Notes: generated by a model not told the origin, from the letters alone. Numbered from the stretch's first letter, positions 1-10,139 are shown. The stretch: DNA of 64,000 bases from Onthophagus taurus (GCF_036711975.1 NC_091972.1:5151001-5215000), one strand, 5' to 3'. Numbers and translations are program-made.

Positions 1-245
1 GGTCATAAAGACTAAATCCATAACAAGATTGAACCCAATTATTACCATTTTTTATTTATAAGCTCTAAATCGATTAAAGATCAAAATTGTTGATTTTCGA
101 AAATTAACTCAATTATAACTCAAAAATTAAAAGCGATGGAGAAATACTTTTTATACATAAAACCTTAGTAATGGACCATAAAGACTAGATCCATAAAAAG
201 ATTGAACACAATTATTACCATTTTTTATTTAGAAGCTCTAAATCA
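1..245. repeat. 173-bp satellite, truncated array at window edge
   Basis: At least one full unit and part of another of the AT-rich repeat that forms the array at 3.5-4.87 kb. Landmarks are the phrases AAGCGATGGAGAAATAC and CCTTAGTAATGGACCAT. The array runs off the left edge, so its size is unknown. It ends at a module (about 243-400) that also ends the second array. Confidence 0.85.
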
Positions 246-480
246 GTAGTGACCATAACGTCGATTGCCAAAAAAGTCATGAATCTGAAATATCTATATC
301 TGGGCCTCAGAGAAAAAAAAAGGAAGGTTACTTTAAACCCTTCGGCCGACCTTGTCAAGACATTTATATAAAACGTCGATCTTGATCAAAAATTAGTGGC
401 CAACACTGTTATAAAGGCTTAATTATAAAAGGACAGCCTTTTATTAAAAATTTATTATTATTATTATTATGAGTCGAAAA
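243..480. repeat. hAT-like terminal module plus ATT microsatellite
   Basis: The module begins CAGTAGTGACCATAACGTCG and recurs almost unchanged at about 3400 and 4868, always next to the 173-bp satellite. A CAGTGGTG-type start is typical of hAT terminal inverted repeats, but no inverted partner was found, so hAT is only a guess. A short ATT microsatellite follows at about 450-470, just downstream of the ubiquitin-like gene. Confidence 0.45.
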
Positions 481-490
481 TGGAAAAAAG

Positions 491-1286
491 TTATTTTCCA
501 CCACGTAGGCGAATAACTAAATACAGAGTAGATTTCTTATAGATATTGTAATCTGAAAGGGTACGTCCATCTTCCAATTCTTTACGATGGAAAATTAAAC
601 GCTGTTGATCCGGTGGAATCCTTTCCTTGTCTTGAATCTTAACTTTTACATTTCCAATAGTATCAGAAGGTTCCACTTCCAAGGTGATGGTTTTTCCAGT
701 TAAACTTTTTACGAAGATTTGCATTCTTATTACCAACTGGAGGGTTGATTCTTTTTGAATGTTGTAATCAGAAAGAGTACGACCATCTTCAAGTTGTTTA
801 CCAGAGAAGATTAAACGTTGTTCATCTGGTGGGATTCCTTCCGTATCTTGGATTTTAGCTTTAACATTTTCAATGGTATCAGAAGGTTCCACTCCTAAGG
901 TGATGATTTCTCCAGTTAAAGTTTTTACGAAGATGTAGAGGGTTGATTCTTTTTGAATGTTGTAATCAGAAAGAGTACGACCATCTTCAAGTTGTTTACC
1001 AGCGAAGATTAAACTTGTTTGTTGATCTGGTGGGATTCCTTCCTTGTATTGGATTTTAGTTTTAACATTTTCACCTTCTCCTTCGTAACCAGGAGCACAA
1101 GAGCTCAATGTTACGAATAGGGTTACTATTAAAACGGTTACCTAAAACATTATAAAGTGAAGAAAGTTATTGTCTTTCAAATTAACCTTGTCATTTTAAC
1201 AAAATAAATGGTGGTAATTATTAATAATAAATTAAAATATCCATGATTTAATATAAAAATCTATTACTTACCACCAATTTATTCAT
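491..1286 (-). CDS. secreted diverged polyubiquitin-like protein
   Basis: Two coding exons: 1286-1272 (five codons, MNKLV) and 1141-491, joined by a phase-0 GTAAGT/TTTTAG intron. The 221-residue product starts with a clear signal peptide ([18 protein letters not shown], then SCAPG), followed by about 2.6 ubiquitin folds. Unit 1 lacks the first 24 ubiquitin residues and its C-terminal tail, running from ...KESTLYIF straight into VKTLTG. Unit 2 has K11 changed to E and ends LVIR, with no Leu-Arg-Gly-Gly, directly before MQIFVK. Unit 3 is full length, keeps I44, K48, K63 and LRGG, and has one extra Lys. Ordinary polyubiquitin is cytosolic and is cut by deubiquitinases after each Gly-Gly. Here the internal junctions lack Gly-Gly, so the protein should stay a concatemer. 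The signal peptide implies export. Its gene structure matches the neighbouring secreted-protein genes. A pseudogene is possible but unlikely, given the intact frame and splice sites. Confidence 0.85.
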
Positions 1287-1344
1287 CTAGTTACTTTTTT
1301 CGTTCGTTCCAAAGAAAGGAATAACATCTAATCGACGTTTAAAC

Positions 1345-1352
1345 CTTTTATA
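1345..1352 (-). promoter_or_regulatory. TATA box of the secreted polyubiquitin gene
   Basis: TATAAAAG on the minus strand, about 60 bp upstream of the ATG at 1286. This leaves room for a start site near 1318 and a leader of about 30 nt. The match to consensus is exact; use is inferred. Confidence 0.55.
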
Positions 1353-1740
1353 CCAAAATACATGCATGTTTTTATTTATCCAGAAGTCATCGCGTTCATA
1401 ATTTATATCTCACTTACTCTCTATTTATCAAATGAAGTTGAAAAGTAAGACGAGAATAATATGAGCTGTCTAAATTGCCAAGAATTAAAGTAAAATTCCC
1501 TCGTTTATCACTTAAAAAAGATCTTTAGCATTTAATTTGGTTTTTAACCGATCAACAGAACTTATTTATTTTCTTTTATCTATTTTAGGAGCAAAAACAA
1601 AACTATTACATCTATATCTTTTCGTTATCTTATGGTGAAAAGGTTATTGAAGCAAAATTTGTTAAGTTGTTGAAAGCATTTTGGTTTAGATCTTTGAGAA
1701 GCTAAGAAGAGTTAATTAAGTTTTCATATTATAAAAGAAA

Positions 1741-1938
1741 ATGAAATTTTTCACTGTAAGTTAAAAAAATAATTTCTTATTCTTTAATAACATTTTTTTG
1801 TTAATTTAGATATTTTTCTTGGTCATTTTTGCTTTATTAGCATTAGTTAACGGACAATTTTTGGATTATGGCCCAAATCCATCTGCGATTAAACCGAAAC
1901 AACCCAAGCAAAATTGTCGCTGGGTATGCGATTCATAA
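1741..1938 (+). CDS. 47-residue secreted peptide
   Basis: Exon 1 is 1741-1755 (MKFFT). A phase-0 intron (GTAAGT ... TTTAG) leads to exon 2 at 1810-1938. The product has a textbook signal peptide (MKFFTIFFLVIFALLALVNG). The predicted mature peptide is about 27 residues: Pro/Lys-rich, with Gln as a likely first residue and two Cys near the end (NCRWVCDS). Two Cys spaced C-x3-C could form one small disulfide loop. The family is not recognised. The exon structure is the same as in the ubiquitin-like neighbour and the gene at 2293, suggesting one secretory programme. It is too short to identify by eye. An ATG with a clean splice-completed frame and signal sequence makes a real gene likely. Confidence 0.75.
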
Positions 1939-2219
1939 TTAAAAGAATTTCTTGTAAACAAATTAATTAAACAATTAAAATAAACGGAAATGTAACAAAA
2001 TTTAAAATTATTTCCTCTTTCCTTGAAGTATTTTTTTTTTCTTCCGATTGACTCACCTCATTTCACGGCTATTACAGGTCGACATACACCGTTAATTATC
2101 CTAACAACGAAAGACCTTACTCTTATTCTTACAATCACCATTCTCGATTTCTTTCGCGCCATACACGCATTATTACAATCATTTTTAAACATCTAACGTC
2201 ACACTCGATCGAGCACCTT

Positions 2220-2228
2220 TATATAAAA
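2220..2228 (+). promoter_or_regulatory. TATA box of the Lys/Glu-rich secreted protein gene
   Basis: TTATATAAA lies about 65 bp upstream of the ATG at 2293, nearly the same spacing as at the ubiquitin-like gene. Transcription would start near 2250. Confidence 0.5.
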
Positions 2229-2292
2229 TGAACCGCTTTGTAAGCGGAAATTTACACTTACACGGTTCTTACTACAACATCAACACGTTACA

Positions 2293-2811
2293 ATGCAGAA
2301 ATTAAAGGTAAAATAAACTCCACAAAAATCATTTTTATTCTATTTCTTTATTTGTTTTGTATTTTAGATTGCCACATTCGTTACACTTCTTATTGCATTT
2401 ATCGCTGTAAGAAATTCTTATGGTGCTCCTTGGGAAACTCATCACCACGATGAAGGTGATGATTGTTTAGGTGAGTATGATTTTGGATGGTTTGGATTTG
2501 GTAATCATCACGGTAATAAGGATGGAAAAGAAGGAAAAACTGATGAAGGTGGAAAGAAAGATGATGGTGAGAAAATGGACGGTGAAAAGAAAAATGATGC
2601 TGAAATGAAAATTGAAAAAGTGGAAGAAAAGAAAGACGCTGGGGAGAAAAAAGATGAAAAGAAAAATGATGGTGGTGCTAAAAGTGAAGGAAGTGATAAG
2701 AAGGTAGAAGAAAATCAAGTTGATGGAAAAAAGAATGAAGAAGGTGCGAATAAAGAACCTGTTGAAAATAATAATAATGAGAAGAAAGATGGGGATAAAC
2801 CGATTAAATAA
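2293..2811 (+). CDS. Lys/Asp/Glu-rich low-complexity secreted protein
   Basis: Exon 1 is 2293-2307 (MQKLK) and exon 2 is 2368-2811, phase 0, giving 152 residues. A signal peptide covers about residues 1-25 (MQKLKIATFVTLLIAFIAV, then RNSYGA). A short His/Gly/Trp/Phe segment with one Cys follows (WETHHHDEGDDC, FGWFGFGNHHG). The rest is charged and low-complexity, built from imperfect GEKKDD/EKKND units to the stop. No catalytic domain is visible. Such tails occur in secreted structural, glue-like or metal-binding proteins, but the function is unknown. The reverse strand is also open across the low-complexity part; that is a by-product of composition. Confidence 0.8.
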
Positions 2812-3019
2812 AAATGTTAACTTTCAGTATTTATTTAGAGTATTTTTGTAAATTTGTAAATTTTGTACAATTTTTTTAAAATAAATTAAACAAATATAAA
2901 GTTTCATATTTTAATTGCGTACTATAAGAGTTATTAGCTACATACATGAATATGACTATTAGAAGCACATACTTCCCACATAAAAGGATACATAAAATAA
3001 CGTGAACCTCACTAGATGA

Positions 3020-3340
3020 CAAAACCACGAATCAAATCGACCACATCTTGATAATCTCAAGATATGGATCCAATACACTCGAATGCAGAAGCTATAGAAG
3101 AGCGAACATCAACTCTAATCACTATTTAGTTGCAGACTACTGGAGTAAATACCGCCTGGACCACCTTGAAGACAATATTAGTTGAAACTGTGAAAGAAAT
3201 GCTGGGCCAAATATCAAGAGAACAGCAAAATAGTTCGACGAAGAATGTACTAGGAAGAAGAACTCTAGAAGATTCTGCTTTACCAAGGATATTTAATAAA
3301 CAAAAGTCTGATTACCAGGATTTTCAGGCAAATAATTAAT
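3020..3340 (+). mobile_element. RTE-type LINE fragment (end of endonuclease)
   Basis: Read with frame changes, the stretch gives NQIDHIL then NTLECRSYRRANI and HYLV. This is the C-terminal end of the apurinic-type endonuclease found in RTE-like LINEs (usual form NQIDHVLI...D.R..RGA....DHYLV). The following open stretch of about 70 residues is the linker after the endonuclease. It is a dead, 5'- and 3'-truncated copy. Confidence 0.6.
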
Positions 3341-3399
3341 TCAGATAGTAGTTTCTGATGTCACAAGCTACTTTAGACAATGAGGAACTGAGTGTGGTA

Positions 3400-5000
3400 T
3401 TATATCAGTGGTGTCCATAACGTCGATCGCGATCGACTTTTAGATCGCAAAGCAGTTTTGAGTCGATCGCCAAGAAAATCATGAATCTGAAATATCTAAC
3501 ATCTGAGCCTCAGAGCAATTTTCGAAAAATAACTCAATTATAACACAAAAACTAAAAGCGATGGAGAAATATTTTTTATACATAAAACCTTAGTAATGGG
3601 CCATAAGGACTAGATCCATAAAAAGATTGAACTCAATTATTACCATTTTTTATTTATAAGCTCTAAATTGATTAAACATCAAAATTGTTGATTTTCGAAA
3701 ATTAACTCAATTATTACTCAAAAACTAAAAGCGATGGGGAAATACTTTTTATACATAAAACCTTAGTAATGAGCCATAAAGACTAAATCCATAACAAGAT
3801 TGAACCCAATTATTACCATTTTTTATTTATAAGCTCTAAACCGATTAAACATCAAAATTGTTGATTTTCGAAAATTAACTCAATCATAACTCAAAAATTA
3901 AAAGCGATGGAGAAATACTTTTTATACATAAAACCTTAGTAATGGACCATAAAGACTAGATCTACAAAAAGATTGAACCTAATTATTACTATTTTTTATT
4001 TATAAGCTCTAAATCGATTAAACATCAAAATTGTTGATTTTCGAAAATTAACTCAATCATAACTCAAAAACTAAAAGCGATGAAGAAAAACTTTTTATAC
4101 ATAAAACCTTAGTAATGGACGATAAAGACTAGATCCATAACAAGATTGAACCAAATTATTACCATTTTTTATTTATAAGCTCTAAATCGATTAAACATTA
4201 AAATTGTTGATTTTAGAAAATTAACTCAACCATAAATCATAAACTAAAAGCGATGGGGAAATATTTTTTGTACATAAACCCTTACTAATGGACCATAAAG
4301 ACTAGACCCATAAAAAGATTGAACCCAATTATTACCATTTTTTATTTATCAGCTCTAAACCGATTAAACATCAAAATTGTTGATTTCCGAAAAATAACTC
4401 AAAAACTAAAAGCGATGGAGAAAAACTTTTTATACATAAAACCTTAGTAATGGGCTATAAAGATTAGATCCATAACAAGATTGAACCCAATTATTACCAT
4501 TTTTTATTTATAAGCTCTAAATCGATTAAACATCAAAATTGTTGATTTTCGAAAATTAACTCAATTATAACTCAAAAATTAAAAGCGATGGAGAAATACT
4601 TTTTATACATAAAACCTTAGTAATGGACCATAAAGACTAGATATATAAAAAGATTGAACCCAATTATTACTATTTTTTATTTATAAGCTCTAAATCGATT
4701 AAACACCAAAATTGTTGATTTTCGATAATTAACTCAATTATAACTCAAAAACTAAAAGCGATGGGGAAATACTTTTTATACATAAAACCTTAGTAATGGA
4801 CTATAAAGACTAGATCCATAAAAAGATTGAACTCAATTATTACCATTTTTTATTTATAAGCTCTAAATCAGTGGTGACCATAACGTCGATTGCCAACAAA
4901 ATCATGAATCTGAAATATCTATATCTGGGCCTCAGAGCAAAAAAAAGGAAGGTTACTTTAAACCCTTCGGTCGATCTTGGCAAGACATTTAGTATATATA
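3400..5000. repeat. 173-bp satellite array between hAT-like modules
   Basis: About eight units between 3505 and 4868. The ATGGACCAT landmark falls at 3944, 4117, 4290, 4452, 4625 and 4798, so the period is 173 bp with one unit shortened by 11 bp. Units differ by only a few percent. The array starts just after a module at 3400 (CAGTGGTGTCCATAACGTCG) and ends at the related module at 4868-5000. This looks like a tandem array expanded inside a dispersed element rather than a centromere. Confidence 0.85.
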
Positions 5001-5024
5001 TTATTAGGATATTTCTAGACTCAC

Positions 5025-5280
5025 ATGTCTCACTCAGTTGTAGAACTTAATAGAAGAGCTCTAGAAGAAATTATAGGACAATATGAGTTATATCTCGAGT
5101 TACATGAGCATCTCTACAACATGAGCGATGTCATATATTGCGAGTTATATCAAAATCCAGGTATATATAAAATTAAAATTAATTAAATTTATTATATAAT
5201 TTTAAAAGCAAATCTCTGTTGTCCTACTGAAACTGAAAGAGAAAGTTCATGGTTACATAGCCGTAAGCTATTAATAACGT
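5025..5280 (+). other. possible two-exon short coding segment, probably repeat-derived
   Basis: An ATG at 5025 opens a 53-codon frame. Splicing at GTATAT near 5160 to an AAAAG near 5208 would extend it to about 71 residues, ending ...WLHSRKLLITFK. However, the piece CATATATTGCGAGTTATAT inside it recurs at 21.63 kb and, slightly changed, at 30.52 and 49.0 kb. It is therefore more likely part of a dispersed repeat. Confidence 0.2.
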
Positions 5281-5676
5281 TTAAATAGAAAAGGTTGTTA
5301 ACATCAAACCGTATGAATAACAATAATAACATTATGGATAAGAAACTTATTTGAATACGTTGGCACAACTAATTATGAGATAATAACCTGTCTTGTAAAT
5401 CATTAATATTGAAAAATCTTTATAACATTGACCAATATCCAACAAAGTATACACGGGATCTTAATCTATCTTAGAGACTGGGAAGATTTTTTACATATCA
5501 AACGATTAATTTTCCCACTTATGTTGTTAGATACGCCAACCAGCTCTTTGTTTATGACACGTACACGAATGTATATAATTAATGTTTATCGAGTTGGTTG
5601 GGAAGTGTGATGATATTCGCACGTTTTAGTTTTCCTTAAGCGTACGAAAGAAGACGATCGATTCAGTGAAATTACA
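5281..5676. other. 5' flank of the secreted-protein gene at 5677
   Basis: AT-rich and without a supported gene. A TATA-like GTATATAATT lies at 5571-5580, about 100 bp before the ATG at 5677. Confidence 0.4.
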
Positions 5677-5972
5677 ATGATTTTTATTTTGGTATGATTT
5701 CATTATTTTAATTTAACAAATAATTATTATTATCTTTTTTTCAGATAATTTCATTATTAATTAGCGAATGTTTAGGTCAAAATAATGAAGTTCTTCCTGA
5801 CATCTTTGAATTTGAACCAAAAGTTGTTCCAGATAAATCATCAGAAGCTAGAGATACTCTTGGATATAATAATCGGAATACGGCTACGTCCCAACAAAAT
5901 AAATGGCAAGATACTCTCCAATATGATTATGATTTTTTACCGCGACAAGGATATCGTGAACCTTACCATTGA
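5677..5972 (+). CDS. 80-residue secreted protein, YNNRN/DYDFLPR family
   Basis: Exon 1 is 5677-5691 (MIFIL) and exon 2 is 5745-5972, phase 0. The signal peptide is MIFILIISLLISECLGQ. The mature part is acidic, with no Cys after the signal. It ends in a block shared with the gene on the opposite strand at 6317-6622: LGYNNRN, then KWQDTLQYDYDFLPR and EPYH at the stop. The unspliced frame opened by the ATG at 5785 runs out of phase and is not the product. The function is not known. The Tyr/Asp-rich, basic-dipeptide-containing C-terminus could be a peptide precursor or a structural secretion; nothing decides between them. Confidence 0.75.
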
Positions 5973-6316
5973 AATGTAATTGTAATAAAAAAATTTTAAT
6001 CTTAATAAATAGTGATGCATCTTAAAGATGATTGTGTTATTTTACGTCGTTAATATTTATTGTTATGTAACGTATAATAATAAAAATTGTTATAGGTAAA
6101 TATAGACTGCAAAAATAAACAAAAATTATAATAATACTAAACAGTTACATTACTAAATCACCGTGGTATTAACGTATAATCAAAAAGTGATAACTACCAA
6201 TTATAATTTATTATTTATTTGTTTGTTATTGACGTTATAAGACAGACCTTGAATATTAGTTTAGAAACGACATTTTCATTTTTTTGCATATTTGCATCCT
6301 TTTATTTTTATAAATT

Positions 6317-6622
6317 TTAATGGTAAGGTTCTACATATTTTTTTCGTGGTAAATAATCAAAATCGTCCACAATAGTATCCTCCCATTTAATTTTAGTTTC
6401 CACCTTGATATTTCGATTATTATATCCAAGACTTTCACGAACTTGTAAGGCTCCTTGTGGAATCATTTTCACATCAAAAATATCTAAATTGTTAATCTGC
6501 AATTCTTTACCCTCCATTCTTATAAAAATAACAAAAAAGGATAAAATCTAAAAAAAATATATTTACTTATTATATAATTATTAATAAAAAATTTTACTCA
6601 CAACAAAAAGAAGATCACACAT
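6317..6622 (-). CDS. 83-residue secreted paralogue, YNNRN/DYDFLPR family
   Basis: Exon 1 is 6622-6602 (MCDLLFV), followed by a GTGAGT donor. Exon 2 is 6547-6317, phase 0. A hydrophobic leader (MCDLLFVILSFFVIFI) precedes a segment with DIFDVKMIPQ and the block shared with the gene at 5677: LGYNNRN, KWEDTI, DDFDYLPRK and EPYH before the stop. Identity is about half over the last 40 residues and low elsewhere, so the pair diverged fast outside the C-terminal block. The two genes are tail to tail, 344 bp apart, as expected from an inverted duplication. The start is the first ATG after the TATA box at 6658-6664. The in-frame ATG at 6517 would lose the signal peptide. Confidence 0.7.
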
Positions 6623-6657
6623 AATTAATTATTAGGTTGATTTGGTTTTAAAGGCTG

Positions 6658-6664
6658 TTTTATA
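6658..6664 (-). promoter_or_regulatory. TATA box of the minus-strand secreted paralogue
   Basis: TATAAAA on the minus strand, about 36 bp upstream of the ATG at 6622. This implies a very short leader. Confidence 0.45.
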
Positions 6665-7069
6665 CTAAATGTTAAATTCGAAATCAAATATGTAATATGT
6701 TAAATTTAAGCCATCAAGATATCGATGTGTTAAGCAAAAAAAATACAAACTTGCTTATAAAACGAAAATTAAATATTTATAAAGGTAAAATATAAATTGA
6801 AATTCGAATTTTATGGTTGAGAAATGAAAAGATCGAAGTTATGTAACTATGTATTTCCATTGATTAACTGAGATATCTGCATAAAATGGATTTCTTTTCG
6901 ATATCACATGACTGTTGTCTTCACACGATTGAAATTGTGATTGCCTCATCTTCAAATGTGATTGGAAAAGGTGAAGTTTCACTACATTACATTACATAAA
7001 TTATATATCGGGTAGGTGGACCAGTCAAAATAAATGAATAAAAGATCTATTATACCTCGATAGATAACA
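6665..7069. other. AT-rich spacer without a gene
   Basis: No coding, repeat or RNA signal recognised here. It separates the secreted-protein cluster from the transposon block. Confidence 0.4.
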
Positions 7070-7560
7070 TTATCAAATTTCACCGTGTGTCCAATGCTCT
7101 TAACGAATTAAGGTTCGTTAATGTTTTGCTCGGTGAAAAGTCATTCAGATCCTTTGGGGAGATAAACTGCGACCCAAAAATCGATAATCTGATACGATTA
7201 ACAGCAGGGCAGTGGCATAAAATATCCTCAACGGTCTCCTTGTCCTCCGCACATAGTCGGCATTCAACATCGTCTGCTAGACCCAACAAGTTGAGGTGCG
7301 TCTTTAATCAGTAGTGCCCAATAAAAATACCCTAGAAACTTAGCGTATCTCATTCCAGCAGAACTGGTCCACAGTAGCCGAAGTCTCTCTTCAGCCCACA
7401 GTCCAACCCTATGCTGCAAATGATATTATACCAACTGCTGGCTTTGGCCCCACAAACGCTTTAGCGCTGCCCTCTAGTGCTAGCTCATCTGCCGCTTCAT
7501 AGCCAGCAAACTCAGAGTGACCTGGGACCCAAATCAGAGAAACTCTGTTATTTCAACTCA

Positions 7561-10015
7561 CAAGGGAAGTATCAGAACTGTCCCTCACCGATTTTGTTGA
7601 AATTTGGTACAGCGATAGTATGCCCAAAAATAAGGTTTACGTATTTTTTATACGTGCTAATAAAGCCAATGGGGCGAGTTATAAGGGTTGGAAATCGGGG
7701 CGAAATATATATATTCGGTTATAGGCTGAAAACGAAAATAGCTATCGAAATGTGGTAAATGTAACCTGATATTCATTTTCAAAGAGCTTTCCATTGATAT
7801 ATCACACATATATCTGAGGGCTTCAGGGGGTAAACTACCCCTAGTTTTTTGGAATATTTTAAAAACTACCCTGTCGATTTTACCAAAATTATGTGTCCTT
7901 ATAGTACGTTTAAAAATATGAATGACGTGTTTTTTCTTATTTGCCTCTGACCATCCCCTACAAAATTACAGGGTATGATAGATAACCTCTTTCCTTAAGA
8001 ATAATGTCATAAACTGTTACACTTTTGAACAATATTTTGAAGAAAGCCATAAATTAGTTGTAAATTAAAATTTACGCAATAAAATAAACCCTATACGACA
8101 TTAAGGGGTGGCTGGCGTTGGTACCCCTAACCATCCCAAAAATTAAATTTTTTTGCGAAAATTGTTTGTCGATTTTGGTGCAATTTACCACGATAATTTT
8201 TTTATACGTTAAGTAGTACTATTGTAAGAACTTACAAGGGTTAGAAGTTTGGGGTAGAAAATATACTTTCGTTAATAACTTTCATACTCCTACAGAAAAA
8301 GCTTTTTTATCCTTATTCTATTTAAATAACACAAAAGTTAGGATAATTATATAAATATTTATTAATAATGAGTTAAAAAGCAATTAAAAAAAGAGTTAAG
8401 TATCACAAATTGTATTCTACATTGTTAGTTTAGTTTTTTTTTTTTATTTATTTTTATTTAATTTATTTTAATCATTGTTTCTATCAGTTGTGTTAAATTT
8501 GAGGGTAATAAATACAATGTTCAAAGCAGATAACATATTCGTTTTGGCATCAAAGTCTGGTAAACTGACTTCTGCTCATATGAAAAATTGGCTACAAAAG
8601 TCTATTTCCCAAACACCGGACCCAAATCATTACTATTACTGGACTCTTGGAGTGACTACTGCCCTGAAATTATTAGTGAAGTAACTCCATCGGATGTTAA
8701 GTTTAAATATTTGTCTATACCTGCAGGGACAATAGGTCCAATTCAACCCCTGGATGTATTTGGCTTTAGAATATGGAAAAATTTCATTAGAAAATTTTCT
8801 GATCAAATTATTCTCTACCAGTACGATGTCAATTTGCATCAGCGAGATAATATTTAAAAATTGCAATCCTTAACGCATAACCAGTTGTCTTCCCCACGAT
8901 TTATTAATGTTTTTAAATACGCCTGGTTTGCATCTGGATATATAGAGGAGAGATCAGAGCAGTTTGAAAATCCCGTGGTGGTTTGCTTTTCCAATGAAAA
9001 ACCTACGTGCGATATCTGTGATGATATAGCTGTTACAACTTGTGCATGGTGTAAACAATCGTTGTGATTAAAACATTTTTTCCATGATTTTCATTATTGC
9101 CAACAATATATTGAATAAAAAACGTAAAAAAAAAGAAATTAAATTAATAACGTAGAATACAATTTGTGATAGTCAACAATTCTTTTGTCAGTTACTTTTT
9201 AACTCATTATTAATAAATATTTATATAATTATCCTAACTTTTGTGTTATTTAAATAGAATGAGGATAAAAAACATTTTCCTGTAGGAGTATGAAAGTTAT
9301 TAGCGAAAATATATTTTCTACCCCAAACTTCTAACCCTTGTAAGTTCTTACAATAGTACTACTTAACGTATAAAAAAATTATCGTGGTAAATTGCACCAA
9401 AATCGACAAACAATTTTCGAAAAAAAATTTAATTTTTGGGGTGGTTAGGGGTACCAACCCCAGCCACCCCTTAATGTCGTATAGGGTTTATTTTACTGCG
9501 TAAATCTTAATTTACAACTAATTTATGGCTTTCTTCAAAATATTGTTCTAAAGTGTAACAGTTTATGACATTATTCTTAAGGAAAGGGGTTATCTATCAT
9601 ACCCCGTAATTTTGTAGGGGATGGTCAGAGGCAAATAAGAAAAAACACGTCATTAATATTTTTAAACGTACTATAAGGACACATAATCTTGCCAAAATCG
9701 ACAGGGTAGTTTTTAAAATATTCCAAAAAACTAGGGGTAGTTTACCCCCTGAAGCCCTCAGATATATGTGTGATATATCAATGGAAAGCTCTTTGAAAAT
9801 GAATATCAGTTTACATTTACCACATTTCGATAGCTATTTTCGTTTTCAGCCTATAACTGAATATATAAATTTCGCCTCGATTTCCAACCCTTATAACTCG
9901 CCCCAGGGACTTTATTAGCACGTATAAAAAAATACGTAAACCTTATTTTTGGCCATACTATCGCTGTACCAAATTTCAACAAAATCGGTGAGGGACAGTT
10001 CTGATACTTCCCTTG
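7561..10015 (+). mobile_element. DNA transposon with ~865-bp terminal inverted repeats
   Basis: The ends are CAAGGGAAGTATCAGAAC and its reverse complement, flanked on both sides by TCA (candidate 3-bp target duplication). The arms 7561-8425 and 9152-10015 match at about 95 percent along their length. The middle of about 730 bp codes for the C-terminal half of a DDE-type transposase: NIFVLASKSGKLTSAHMKNW, then LLLLDSWSDY, then GPIQPLDVFGFRIWK, and a Cys-rich tail (CDICDD..VTTCAWC). There is a frameshift near 8.6 kb and a stop near 8.86 kb. The QPLDV block resembles pogo/Tigger DDE proteins, but the family is not certain. No N-terminal DNA-binding domain is present, so the copy is not autonomous. 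Confidence 0.8.
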
Positions 10016-10139
10016 TCAGTGTGTTTAAAGTTCTTTAAAGTCATTAACCAGAATCGACGCCGCTTTCACGGCCTGCAGCGCCTGGAGAGCGGCTTGACTG
10101 TCTGAGAAAAATCGTTGTTCTTCAATCAAACACACTATA

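Noticed and set aside
491-1286. Ordinary polyubiquitin gene or processed pseudogene
   Set aside because: It has an intron in the leader, an intact frame, and a signal peptide; missing Gly-Gly junctions do not fit an ordinary precursor.
2467-2718. Phe-rich open frame on the minus strand
   Set aside because: Mirror image of the Lys/Glu-rich coding region of the secreted gene at 2293-2811; composition alone keeps it open.
5428-5610. 60-codon plus-strand frame as a gene
   Set aside because: No signal peptide, no homology, and it lies in the probable promoter of the gene at 5677.
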